A stretch of DNA of 51,807 nucleotides from Paraburkholderia bannensis (GTDB lineage: Bacteria; Pseudomonadota; Gammaproteobacteria; Burkholderiales; Burkholderiaceae): contig NZ_JACHBW010000032.1 of assembly GCF_014200455.1 (NCBI RefSeq), positions 1 to 51,807 on the forward strand, in the 5' to 3' direction. A program made the translations under genes and the position numbers. The notes below the pieces were generated by a model. It was not told the origin of the DNA, ran no database searches, and saw nothing but the letters and a program-made list of their open reading frames with translations. Position 1 is the stretch's first letter, and the number at the start of each line of letters is the position of its first letter. Positions 25,532 through 33,173 of this stretch are shown here, piece by piece.

Positions 25532-25813
25532 TTACGCGTCCTTTGCGAGACCGGTTTGCAGCAACTCGGTCAGCAGGCCGGTCATGCCTTCCGGGTGCTG
25601 TTCCGCGCGCGTCTTGAGTTGCGCGACGAGATCGGCGTTGAGCTTGCACGCGAACGGCACGAGGCCGGCGGCCTGATCGAGCTTGCGCTGCTCGCGGCGA
25701 TCCAGCGCTGCGGGCGTCGAATCTTTGCCGAAGCGCTCGGGACCGGCTTTGTGGGTCGATTGCATCAGCTTCAGGGCCTTGTTTTTCTCAAGGTCGAACT
25801 TTTTCATGGCCAT
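25532..25813 (-). CDS. Hypothetical 93-aa protein
   Basis: 93 aa; ATG at 25813 (MAMKKFD) or 25807. It is rich in charged residues (KKFDLEKNKALKLMQ, RREQRKLDQAAG) with a predicted helical C-terminus (LKTRAEQHPEGMTGLLTELLQTGL). No domain I recognise. It is a convincing gene because it is bracketed by a shared terminator and has coherent codon use. No membrane segment or signal is seen; it may be a small DNA- or protein-binding factor, which is speculation. Confidence 0.65.
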   Translation of the reverse strand: MAMKKFDLEKNKALKLMQSTHKAGPERFGKDSTPAALDRREQRKLDQAAGLVPFACKLNADLVAQLKTRAEQHPEGMTGLLTELLQTGLAKDA

Positions 25814-25900
25814 GGATACGGCTCCGGTGTTTAGCAGTGTGTTGGGCAGTGGCGCGCATTGTACGCAAACGCCCGCGCGCGTCCATCACGTTGAACGGGG

Positions 25901-26707
25901 TCAGGGTGGCGTATCGCCGTCTGGGTCCGGTTGTGCGGCGGGTGTCCGCTCCGGTCCGGCCATGTCGTCGATCAGCGCGCGCATGCGGCGCCAGTGCGAA
26001 CCTTCCCAGAACACGCGCGCGCAAACGTCGCAGGTGACGAAGCGTGTGTGACGCTCGAAAACGCCTTCGGGTACGCGCGTCTGCACCTCGGCGCGCGCAA
26101 TACACCGCAGCGGTGCGTTGCAGCTCAGGCACAGCCGGAACGGGCGCACGCTCGCGGCGAGGTCGAGGCGCTCGAACAGCTCGTCGAGCTGAGCGCGCGG
26201 CTTGAGCGCGCGCACATAGCAGCCGTGCGTAATGGTGCGGCGCTTGAGCAGTTCGCGGTCGCGCGTAAGCACGACGCGATGCTCGGCGGCGGCGAGCGCT
26301 TCGATGGCTTCGTCGGCGTAATGGTTGTCGTAAAGCGTGTCGAAGCCCGCGAGCCGCAGCAATTGCGCGAGACCGCCCAGATGCGCATCGGCGATAAAGC
26401 GCAGTTCGCGCAACGGACTGGCGCGCACGCGCAGCAGGGGACGGATGTCGAGTGCCTCGAACTTCGGATAAACGGCGACGCGGTCGCCGTCCGCGAGCGG
26501 ATGCTCGAAGCCCACCGATTCGCCGTTCACGAGGATCAGCTCGACTTCCGTGTGCGGCACGCCCAGGGCCTCTATCATGTGCTTGGCGCTGGCGTTGGCC
26601 GCGCACGGACAACTGAACGCGCGCCGGCGCAGCGGCCGGGCGAGAAAGTCGTTCAGCTCCTCGTAGAAGCGGAAAGTGGCGGTGACCATCCACGCAGTAT
26701 CGCGCAT
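25901..26707 (-). CDS. Mut7-C RNase-domain protein with N-terminal ubiquitin-like domain
   Basis: 268 aa; ATG 26707 or 26689. Residues about 1-85 resemble the Mut7-C ubiquitin-like domain (VNGESVGFEHPLADGDRVAVYP). The Mut7-C (PIN-related) domain starts at LRFIADAHLGGLAQLLRLAGFDTLY, with Asp residues that would bind metal, and has VLTRDRELLKRR. A zinc-ribbon-like end uses CLSCNAPL and CDVCARVFWEGSHWRRM. Predicted RNase or RNA-binding role, by family; no partner genes are nearby. Confidence 0.85.
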   Translation of the reverse strand: MRDTAWMVTATFRFYEELNDFLARPLRRRAFSCPCAANASAKHMIEALGVPHTEVELILVNGESVGFEHPLADGDRVAVYPKFEALDIRPLLRVRASPLRELRFIADAHLGGLAQLLRLAGFDTLYDNHYADEAIEALAAAEHRVVLTRDRELLKRRTITHGCYVRALKPRAQLDELFERLDLAASVRPFRLCLSCNAPLRCIARAEVQTRVPEGVFERHTRFVTCDVCARVFWEGSHWRRMRALIDDMAGPERTPAAQPDPDGDTPP

Positions 26708-26811
26708 CGCGCGGCAGGCCGCCTTGCTGCGAACTGCCTGCGCCCAAGGGCACCACTGCAGAGCTTGCCGCGCTGTGCTTTACTCCTGCCTCTAACTTCC
26801 TGGAGCATGTG

Positions 26812-27684
26812 ATGGATATCGGTTTTATCGGCCTGGGTGAAATGGGCGGCGCGATGGTCGCCAATCTGCTGAAGGCGGGGCATTCCGTACGCGTCTGGAA
26901 CCGCACGCCCGAAAAGGCGCAGGCGCTTGCCGCGGCGGGCGCACGCGTGGTCGCCACGCCCGCCGAAGCCTTCGCGGGCGACGCCGTTCTCTCCATGCTC
27001 GCCGACGATACGGCGCTGCGCACGGTGATCGACGCCGCGCTGCTGGAACACGCGCCGCGCGGCCTCGTGCACGTGAACATGGCGACGATTTCGGTGGCGC
27101 TGGCCGAAACGCTCGCGCGCGAACATGCCGAGCGCGGCCTGCACTACGTTGCCGCGCCGGTGCTCGGGCGGCCCGACGTGGCGGCGGCGGCCAAGCTCAC
27201 GATCGTCGCGGCAGGCGCCGCCGAAGCGATCGACCGCGTGCAGCCGCTGTTCGATGCGATTGGCCAGAAGACCTGGCGTATCGGCGCGCTGCCGCAGCAG
27301 GCCAACGTGATGAAACTGGCGGCGAATTTCATGCTGGCTTCCGCGGTGGAGACGCTCGGCGAGGCTTCGGCGCTGCTCGGCGGCCATGGCGTGGCGATGC
27401 GCGATTTCCTCGACGTGATCACGAGCGGGATCTTCCCGGGCCCGGTATATGCGGGCTACGGCGGCATGATCGCGGAAGAGCGCTACGAGCCCGCGCTCTT
27501 CAAGGCGCGGCTGGGCCTGAAGGACGTGCGCCTCGCGCTGGCCGCCGCCGAAGCCGTGTCGACGCCGCTGCCCGTCGCTAGTGTGGTGCGCGACAGCCTG
27601 ATCGAAGCGCTCGCGCATGGTGACGGCGAATGCGATTTCGCCGTGCTCGGCAAGGTGGCGGCGCGCCGCGCGGGTCGCGCTTAA
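26812..27684 (+). CDS. NAD(P)-dependent beta-hydroxyacid dehydrogenase (HIBADH-like)
   Basis: 290 aa from ATG at 26812; a GTG at 26809 is possible. The Rossmann motif IGFIGLGEMGGAMVANLLKAG is followed by VRVWNRTPEKA. FVAAPVLG-like (HYVAAPVLGRPDVAA) and VMKLAANFMLASAVETLGEA, with the catalytic Lys, are hallmarks of 3-hydroxyisobutyrate dehydrogenase, tartronate semialdehyde reductase and GLYR1/glyoxylate reductase relatives. Substrate specificity cannot be fixed from sequence alone. Ribosome site GGAG lies 5-8 bp before. Single gene on its strand. Confidence 0.88.
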   Translation: MDIGFIGLGEMGGAMVANLLKAGHSVRVWNRTPEKAQALAAAGARVVATPAEAFAGDAVLSMLADDTALRTVIDAALLEHAPRGLVHVNMATISVALAETLAREHAERGLHYVAAPVLGRPDVAAAAKLTIVAAGAAEAIDRVQPLFDAIGQKTWRIGALPQQANVMKLAANFMLASAVETLGEASALLGGHGVAMRDFLDVITSGIFPGPVYAGYGGMIAEERYEPALFKARLGLKDVRLALAAAEAVSTPLPVASVVRDSLIEALAHGDGECDFAVLGKVAARRAGRA

Positions 27685-27877
27685 GCCCGACGCAGCGCAA
27701 GCACCCAGGCTCAGGGGCGCGAACGCGGGACTTATCTGCTCGCGCTCCTGTCAAAATCTTCATACGACCGCGCGTTGACGCACGCAGGTCTTGAGCGTCA
27801 GCGCGCAAAATCGGGACGTCGTGTGACGCATCGCGCGCACGGCGTCCATCGCAATTGAGCTGGAAGGGAGACGGCGG

Positions 27878-28243
27878 ATGGAGACGCGCATCCTGATCGC
27901 CGCTGACGACGAGAAATCGCTGGCTGGACTGAGCAATCTGCTGGCCGATCTGCAATATGCGACTGCCATTGCGGCGAGCCTCGACGATGCGGCGCAAGCC
28001 GCGACGCGATTCGCGCCCGACGTGCTGATAGTGGGCCTTTCACTCGCCCCCGACGACGATTTCGGCGCGCTGGCGCAACGCCTGCGTGCGGCCTGCGGCG
28101 CTCGCTCGCCGATGTTGATCGCGCTGGGCGGCTGGGGCGAATCGCAACATCGCGACGCCGCGCTGGCTGCGGGTTTCGACGTCCATCTCGTGCGCCCCGT
28201 GGGGCTCGATCAGCTGACTTTTATTCTCTCGATGGTGGCCTGA
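27878..28243 (+). CDS. Stand-alone receiver-like domain lacking the phospho-acceptor Asp
   Basis: 121 aa, exactly one CheY-like domain. Start ATG at 27878 follows GGAAGGGAG. The acidic pocket is present as ADDE (D10, D11), but the strand-3 position that should be Asp is Gly53 (DVLIVGLSL), the Thr/Ser is replaced around Gly84 (IALGGWG), and the conserved Lys is Arg106 (VRPV). It therefore should not be phosphorylated conventionally and may act as a pseudo-receiver or bind a partner constitutively. No kinase or output domain adjoins. Confidence 0.8.
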   Translation: METRILIAADDEKSLAGLSNLLADLQYATAIAASLDDAAQAATRFAPDVLIVGLSLAPDDDFGALAQRLRAACGARSPMLIALGGWGESQHRDAALAAGFDVHLVRPVGLDQLTFILSMVA

Positions 28244-28272
28244 ACCCCATCGGGGTAATCCTGATCGCAAAT

Positions 28273-28292
28273 ATGTTGCTTTTAAGCAACAT
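28273..28292. promoter_or_regulatory. 9-bp inverted repeat upstream of the sRNA promoter
   Basis: ATGTTGCTT, two bases, AAGCAACAT (28273-28292), with a third ATGTTGC half-site at 28314-28320 that overlaps the -35 region of the promoter at 28317. A plausible binding site for a dimeric regulator of the downstream unit. Confidence 0.45.
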
Positions 28293-28316
28293 AAAGGGTG
28301 GATACTACTTTACATG

Positions 28317-28345
28317 TTGCGACGCACCAAGTAGTTCGCTATACT
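28317..28345 (+). promoter_or_regulatory. Sigma-70-type promoter for a small RNA
   Basis: TTGCGA (28317-28322) and TATACT (28340-28345) are spaced by exactly 17 bp. Start of transcription is predicted about 28352. No open reading frame follows before the terminator at 28385. Confidence 0.65.
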
Positions 28346-28351
28346 CCGTTT

Positions 28352-28412
28352 TGTCTCCTCCATGTCTCCTCTGATATGGATTCAGCCCGCCTACCATTGG
28401 CGGGCTTTTTTT
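28352..28412 (+). ncRNA. Candidate approximately 60-nt small RNA with twin anti-Shine-Dalgarno motifs
   Basis: A consensus-like promoter (28317-28345) and a strong terminator (28385-28412) enclose about 60 nt with no ORF. The unit lies between the receiver-like gene and argC, whose coding strand runs the other way, so it is not a leader. The 5' part carries TGTCTCCTC twice (28352-28360 and 28363-28371), an 11-bp-spaced direct repeat that could pair with ribosome sites. Small size, unpaired CU-rich repeats and a compact terminator are typical of trans-acting sRNAs. The start site and family are inferred. Confidence 0.55.
28385..28412 (+). terminator. Rho-independent terminator of the small RNA
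   Basis: GCCCGCC (28385-28391), loop TACCATT, GGCGGGC (28399-28405), then seven Ts. Confidence 0.88.
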
Positions 28413-28465
28413 CGTCTGTACGATCCGCACGCCTTGCACATCCACGCTGGCGCGGCGCAGAAAAT

Positions 28466-28499
28466 AAAAAACCCGGCGCTGTGGAGCACCGGGTTTTTC
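28466..28499. terminator. Terminator downstream of argC, bidirectional
   Basis: A-run, ACCCGG-C-GCT, loop GTGG, AGC-A-CCGGGT (one C/A mismatch), then TTTTT. It would stop argC transcription on the minus strand and read-through from the small RNA on the plus strand. Confidence 0.78.
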
Positions 28500-28535
28500 G
28501 TTTCAGCTCACGGTCAGGGTGGATGCAGCCCGCTT

Positions 28536-29483
28536 TTAAGTCTTCAGGCCGGTATCTTCGGCCGCGCCAATCGCCAGATTCATGCACTGGACCGCTGCGC
28601 CCGAGGCACCCTTGCCCAGATTGTCCAGGCGCGCCACGGTGACGAACTGTTCTTCGTTGCCGAATACGAACAGGTCGACGCGGTTCGTGTCGTTGTTGGC
28701 CTGGACGTCGAACGCGTTGTTATCGAGGTTGGCGTCGGCGTTGAACGGCATTACGCGCACGAACTTCTCACCCGCGTAGTACTCGGCGAACAGCGCCACC
28801 ACGTCTTCCGGCTTCGCGCTGCGCGCGAGTTGCGACGGGGTGTAATAGGTCGTGACCGCCAGACCTTTCAGGAACGGGCCGACGATCGGCGTGAACACCG
28901 GCGCGTTCTGGAGCTTGCCGTGGAAGGCCATTTCCGGCAGATGCTTGTGCTTGAGGCCGAGCGCGTAGGGGCGCGGGCTCATCAGCTTCGCGTTGCCGCC
29001 GGCTTCGTACTCCGCGATCATCGACTTGCCGCCGCCGCTATAGCCGGTCAGCGAGTAGCTGTGCGCCGCGAAATCGGGCGCGACGAGGCCGGCCTCGACC
29101 AACGGACGCATGGCCAGGATGAAGGCCGACGCATGGCAACCCGGCACGGCGATGCGCTTCGAGGTGCGCACCTTCTCGCGTTGCGCCCTGGTCAGTTCCG
29201 GCAGGCCGTAGGCCCAGTCGGCATGGGTGCGGAACGCCGTGCTGGCGTCGATCAGCACCGTGCGGTCGTTTTCGACCAGCGTAGCCGACTCGCGCGAAGC
29301 CACGTCGGGCAGGCACAGGAACGTGACGTCCGACGCATTGATGAGACGACGGCGTTCCTCGACGTCCTTGCGCTTGGCCTCGTCGATCCGCAGGATCTCG
29401 ACGTCGGCGCGCTGCGACAGGTATTCGAAAATCTTCAGGCCGGTCGTGCCTTCCTGTCCGTCGACAAAAACTTTCGTGCTCAT
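28536..29483 (-). CDS. argC: N-acetyl-gamma-glutamyl-phosphate reductase (short type)
   Basis: 315 aa from ATG at 29483, the shorter class of ArgC. It starts MSTKVFVDGQEGTTGLKIFEYL; the active-site Cys is in VPGCHASAF, followed by SLTGYSGGGKSMI and the late NNAFDVQANNDTNRVDLFVFGN. It reduces N-acetylglutamyl phosphate to the semialdehyde in arginine synthesis. The in-frame ATG at 29552 adds non-conserved residues. It stands alone, as arg genes often do in these genomes. Confidence 0.95.
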   Translation of the reverse strand: MSTKVFVDGQEGTTGLKIFEYLSQRADVEILRIDEAKRKDVEERRRLINASDVTFLCLPDVASRESATLVENDRTVLIDASTAFRTHADWAYGLPELTRAQREKVRTSKRIAVPGCHASAFILAMRPLVEAGLVAPDFAAHSYSLTGYSGGGKSMIAEYEAGGNAKLMSPRPYALGLKHKHLPEMAFHGKLQNAPVFTPIVGPFLKGLAVTTYYTPSQLARSAKPEDVVALFAEYYAGEKFVRVMPFNADANLDNNAFDVQANNDTNRVDLFVFGNEEQFVTVARLDNLGKGASGAAVQCMNLAIGAAEDTGLKT

Positions 29484-29612
29484 CTCGCTTCCTCTGAAAC
29501 GCGGGGATTGCGGGCGCCGCCCGCCGCACAGTCCAGATTGTGCGGCGATCACCGATACGGCGCGGGAACGGTATTTTAAGACCGTATGCCGTCGAGCGTG
29601 CGGCGCGTGCGG

Positions 29613-29650
29613 GAAAAAAATCAGGCCTTACCCGTACGGATAAGACCTGA
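29613..29650 (-). terminator. Terminator of the flavodoxin-like gene
   Basis: TCAGG-C-CTTA-C-CCG / CGG-A-TAAG-A-CCTGA (29621-29650), with a T-run on the minus strand (29620-29614). It ends the 30280 gene. Confidence 0.7.
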
Positions 29651-29698
29651 CGTCGCCAGACCGGTATGAGGGCGCGAAGACGCCGGCCCTAGGCAAAG

Positions 29699-30280
29699 TC
29701 AGGCCGACGTCTTGCGTCCGGCCAGCCAGCGCGCCGTCACCTCCACGACACGCGCGCCGAAGGCTTTGGCGGTTTCCAGATCGCCGGGCGGCGGCGCTTC
29801 CTCGGGCGTGGCGTCGGCGGGCGACTGTGCGAGCAGGCCCGTGTAGCCGCCCACATAGTTCAGATCGTTGCGCGTGGCGGCCTTGGTGTTCGAAGGCATC
29901 AGGCCGGTGCCGGTCCAGATCATGCTGTGCTGCATCGACAGCGTGACGAAATACTGGATCGTCGAGAATTTGTCGCCGTTCATGGTCGCGGAATTCGTGA
30001 AGCCGGCCGCGATCTTGTCTCTCCACTTCTGCGTGAACCAGGCCTTGGAGCTGGCGTCGGCGAACTTCTTGAACTCGGCCGCCGGGCCGCCCATGTACGT
30101 GGGTGCGCCGAACACAATGGCGTCGGCGGCGTCGAGCTCGGCCCAGCCGGCGTCGTCGATGTCGGCGACGGCCAGCAGAATGGCCTGCGCGCCCGCGTCC
30201 TGCACTCCGGCGAACACGGCTTCGGCAAGTTTCTTCGTGTGGCCGTAGCCACTGTGATACGCGATGACGATTCGGGACAT
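29699..30280 (-). CDS. Flavodoxin-family NAD(P)H-dependent oxidoreductase (WrbA-like)
   Basis: 193 aa. The FMN phosphate loop is IAYHSGYGHTKKLAEAV, then AIVFGAPTYMGGPAAEFKKF and the aromatic/Gly loop around SMQHSMIWTGTG, as in WrbA and related quinone reductases. Length is normal. The protein has a C-terminal tail rich in Pro/Glu/Ala and then a basic TARWLAGRK. It probably reduces quinones or FMN in the cytoplasm. Stand-alone, with its own terminator at 29613. Confidence 0.88.
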   Translation of the reverse strand: MSRIVIAYHSGYGHTKKLAEAVFAGVQDAGAQAILLAVADIDDAGWAELDAADAIVFGAPTYMGGPAAEFKKFADASSKAWFTQKWRDKIAAGFTNSATMNGDKFSTIQYFVTLSMQHSMIWTGTGLMPSNTKAATRNDLNYVGGYTGLLAQSPADATPEEAPPPGDLETAKAFGARVVEVTARWLAGRKTSA

Positions 30281-30413
30281 GGAGCACTCCAGCGAAAGGT
30301 TGAAGGGTCCGGCATAGATCGATGCGCGGCGGCTTACATGCTACGCCTTCACATGTTAGCCGCTGTCACCCGCACTTTTTCTGACAGTGGCGGTCTGCCG
30401 CCGTCAGCCGCTG

Positions 30414-31022
30414 TCAGCGGCGATAAGTCACGGTGAGTTTCGCACTGCCGAGCGTCGCATCCTCTATCTCGTGCTCGAACATCGTTGCAGGCCGGCCGGA
30501 CACGAGCGCGAGTTTGTCGACCTTGAGCGCATAGACCGTGACGATATAGCGGTGCGGCTTGCCGGGCGGCGGGCACGGACCGCCGTAGCCTTCGCCGCCG
30601 AAGTCGTTGCGCGCCTCGATTGCGCCAAGCTTGCCCAGTGCGCCCGACGCACTCGCGTTCTCCGGCAGCGAATTGACGCGTGCAGGGAGGTTGGCGACGG
30701 CCCAGTGCCACCAGCCGCGGCTTGATGCATCGGGATCGAAGAGGGTCACGGCGTAGCTGCGCGTGCCGGCAGGCGCATTGCGCCAGGTCAATTGCGGAGA
30801 GCGGTTGCTGCCTGTGCAGCTATCCTGATTGAATACCTGCGTCGCAGCGACCTGGCCGCCGTCCCGAAAATTCGTGCTGCTGACGACAAAGCGGTCCTGC
30901 GCGTAGCAAGGTGAGAACGCCATGTAAAACAGAAGCGCTGCGACGAGGCCTGCGCGTGCGCTGACAGTGGAGCGCCAACCCGCATGCGCTGTACGATACT
31001 GCTTGATATCGGCAAACGGCAT
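30414..31022 (-). CDS. YbhB/YbcL-type PEBP (Raf kinase inhibitor-like) protein, exported
   Basis: 202 aa. A hydrophobic segment (LVAALLFYMAFSPCYAQ) ending in AQD reads as a Sec signal peptide, though preceded by about 24 polar residues, so the start may lie further in. The PEBP domain has SPQLTWRNAPAGTRSYAVTLFDPDA, WWHWAVANLP and GYGGPCPPPGKPHRYIVTVYAL, the conserved phosphate-pocket elements. Function of bacterial members is unknown (possible ligand binding). Confidence 0.85.
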   Translation of the reverse strand: MPFADIKQYRTAHAGWRSTVSARAGLVAALLFYMAFSPCYAQDRFVVSSTNFRDGGQVAATQVFNQDSCTGSNRSPQLTWRNAPAGTRSYAVTLFDPDASSRGWWHWAVANLPARVNSLPENASASGALGKLGAIEARNDFGGEGYGGPCPPPGKPHRYIVTVYALKVDKLALVSGRPATMFEHEIEDATLGSAKLTVTYRR

Positions 31023-31279
31023 CAGCTAGTTCTCCTGTATGTTTGTTAATTTTCATGGACACTTTTCCGAAGGCGATTGACGAATTGTGTCCCAGATCGA
31101 ATATCGTTCAATATATCGGTATAAAGGGCTTAGGTTCTGGGCCAGTAGCGACGGCCTGCGCAGCGAAATCGGCTATAGTCGCGAGCTTTCCTCTATATGC
31201 GGAAACGGGGTTCCGGGGACGCACGGGGCAAACGAAGTCATCAAATAACGACGAGCAGATTGTCTCCACGGAGGAGTTA

Positions 31280-31981
31280 ATGCAGCAGCCAATCAGGGTC
31301 GTAGTCGCGGACGATCATCCGGTGATCTTGTTCGGCGCAGAGCATGCGCTCCTGAAGTTCCCGGGCATTCAGGTGGTTGCGCGCGCTCGTCAGTCCACCG
31401 AACTGATCAAGGCGCTGCAGACGACGCCGTGCGACGTGCTCGTGACCGACCTCGCCATGCCGGGCGGTCAATATGGCGATGGATTGCCGTTGATAGGCTA
31501 TCTGCGCCGCAATTTTCCGGGCGTTCCTATCGTCGTCCTGACGATGCTCGAAAACGCCGCGCTGCTCAAGCGGCTGGGCGAACTGGGCGTGATCGCCGTC
31601 GTGCACAAGTCCGACGATCTAAGCCACATCGGCCTTGCGGTGCAACACGTCAGCCGCAATCTCGAATATATGAGCCCGCAGGTCAAGCTTGCGCTCGAAT
31701 CGCTGCGTATGAACAGCGGTGGCAAGAACGACGAAGTGATTCTGTCGAAGCGCGAACTCGAAGTGGTGCGCTTATTCGTATCGGGTATGACGATCAAGGA
31801 AATATCCGAGAAGCTCAACCGCAGCATCAAGACCATCAGCACGCAGAAAAATACGGCCATGCGCAAGCTGGGCCTCGATCGCGATTCGGAATTGTTCCAG
31901 TACGCGCAGAGCAACGGTTTGCTCAATCTCTCGTCGCATGCGCCCGATGAAGGGCTGGGCAGCGAAGTGACACCCTCCTGA
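31280..31981 (+). CDS. LuxR/NarL-type response regulator, RcsB-like
   Basis: 233 aa from ATG at 31280 with GGAGGAG ribosome site; an upstream open frame to 31043 lacks family similarity. The receiver has VADDHP (D11, D12), phospho-acceptor D57 (VLVTDLAMPG) and the Lys in VHKSDD. The C-terminal HTH (LSKRELEVVRLFVSGMTIKEISEKLNRSIKTISTQKNTAMRKLG) matches RcsB/NarL DNA-binding domains. No histidine kinase adjoins, so it is an orphan regulator; its regulon is not evident. Terminator follows at 32015. Confidence 0.93.
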   Translation: MQQPIRVVVADDHPVILFGAEHALLKFPGIQVVARARQSTELIKALQTTPCDVLVTDLAMPGGQYGDGLPLIGYLRRNFPGVPIVVLTMLENAALLKRLGELGVIAVVHKSDDLSHIGLAVQHVSRNLEYMSPQVKLALESLRMNSGGKNDEVILSKRELEVVRLFVSGMTIKEISEKLNRSIKTISTQKNTAMRKLGLDRDSELFQYAQSNGLLNLSSHAPDEGLGSEVTPS

Positions 31982-32014
31982 GCCTGCTGCAGCGAGCAGA
32001 CCAGGCGGAAGACG

Positions 32015-32054
32015 AAAAAAAGGCCATCCGCCGATAAAAGCGGATGGCCTTTTT
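32015..32054. terminator. Bidirectional terminator between the response regulator and pyrE
   Basis: A-run, AGGCCATCCGC (32021-32031), loop CGATAAAA, GCGGATGGCCT (32040-32050), then T-run. Serves the regulator gene (+) and pyrE (-). Confidence 0.92.
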
Positions 32055-32116
32055 GCTGCAACGGTGGGCGGCGCTCTTCTCGAGCCTCGGCCCGCCGCCG
32101 CGCCTGGCGCGAAAAC

Positions 32117-32803
32117 TTACTGCGGTGCCGACGTGGCGCCGCCGTGCGCTGCCGACCATTCAGCCGGTGCGTGCAGGAATTTCTCGACTTCGTCGAGCGT
32201 CTTCGTTTCGAAGTAGCCCGAGTCCTTGGCGACGCGCAGCACGTCCCACCACGTAGCCAGCGCGTGCAGATCGACGTCGATGTCCTTCAGGACCGAGACG
32301 CTTTCCTTGAAGATGTTGTAGTGGAACAGCACGAAGCAGTGGTTCACCTGCGCGCCTGCGGTACGCAGCGCGTTGATGAAGTTGATTTTGCTGCGGCTGT
32401 CCGTGGTCAGGTCCTCGACGAGCAGGACGCGCTGGCCTTCGGTTAGCAGACCTTCGATCTGCGCGTTGCGGCCGAAACCCTTCGGCTTCTTGCGCACATA
32501 CTGCATCGGCACCATCAGGCGGTCCGACAGCCATGCCGCGAACGGGATGCCTGCGGTTTCGCCGCCGGCGACCGCGTCGATCTGCTCATAGCCGACGTCG
32601 CGCAGGATCGTCGCTTCGGCCATTTCCATCAGGCCGCGGCGAACGCGCGGGTACGAGATCAGCTTGCGGCAGTCGATGTAGACCGGGCTCGCCCAGCCGG
32701 AAGTGAAGATGAAGGGCTTTTCCGCGTTGAAGTGCACGGCTTGCACTTCGAGCAGCATTTTCGCGGTTGCGTCCGAGATCGTCTGGCGATCGTTGCCTGT
32801 CAT
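32117..32803 (-). CDS. pyrE: Orotate phosphoribosyltransferase
   Basis: 228 aa. It has FIFTSGWASPVYIDCRKLI, VAGGETAGIPFAAW and YVRKKPKGFG, the active-site loop of PyrE. The PRPP loop is VEDLTTDSRSK (residues 129-139) instead of the common VDDVxTxGxS, as seen in the alpha-/beta-proteobacterial variant of this enzyme. It makes OMP from orotate and PRPP in pyrimidine synthesis. It stands alone, ending at a bidirectional terminator. Confidence 0.94.
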   Translation of the reverse strand: MTGNDRQTISDATAKMLLEVQAVHFNAEKPFIFTSGWASPVYIDCRKLISYPRVRRGLMEMAEATILRDVGYEQIDAVAGGETAGIPFAAWLSDRLMVPMQYVRKKPKGFGRNAQIEGLLTEGQRVLLVEDLTTDSRSKINFINALRTAGAQVNHCFVLFHYNIFKESVSVLKDIDVDLHALATWWDVLRVAKDSGYFETKTLDEVEKFLHAPAEWSAAHGGATSAPQ

Positions 32804-33098
32804 GGGCGAATCCTTGGATGTGAGTGCTCTGGAGGGTGGGCGCTGGGCCCGGTGGCGCTGGCACGGCGAGTCCGGATGAGGTGCATCGGAACCCGCGATG
32901 CGCGGTCTGGAGGGCGTCGATCGTCTGAGGTTGGGATTCAGGCGACCCGCTCGGTCCGGACGGCTTCTCTTGCGCGCGTAGGCCGGTATTTTACCCGACT
33001 TGACGGTTGCCGACGAGTCGCGCTGACAGTGCCGCTCTGTAAGCGAAGGGCCGCTTTGTAGGGCGCGATCGGGGCGGCCCGCGCGTTGCGTTCGCCGG

Positions 33099-33127
33099 TT
33101 GTGGCGGATTTATCGCACCAGTACACT
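33099..33127 (+). promoter_or_regulatory. Promoter of the MFS transporter gene
   Basis: TTGTGG (33099-33104) and TACACT (33122-33127) with a 17-bp spacer, about 45 bp before the ATG at 33174. Confidence 0.55.
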
Positions 33128-33173
33128 CTCGCCGGTTTTCGTCGGGCTAGCGCCCAGCACAGGATCTTTCGCC

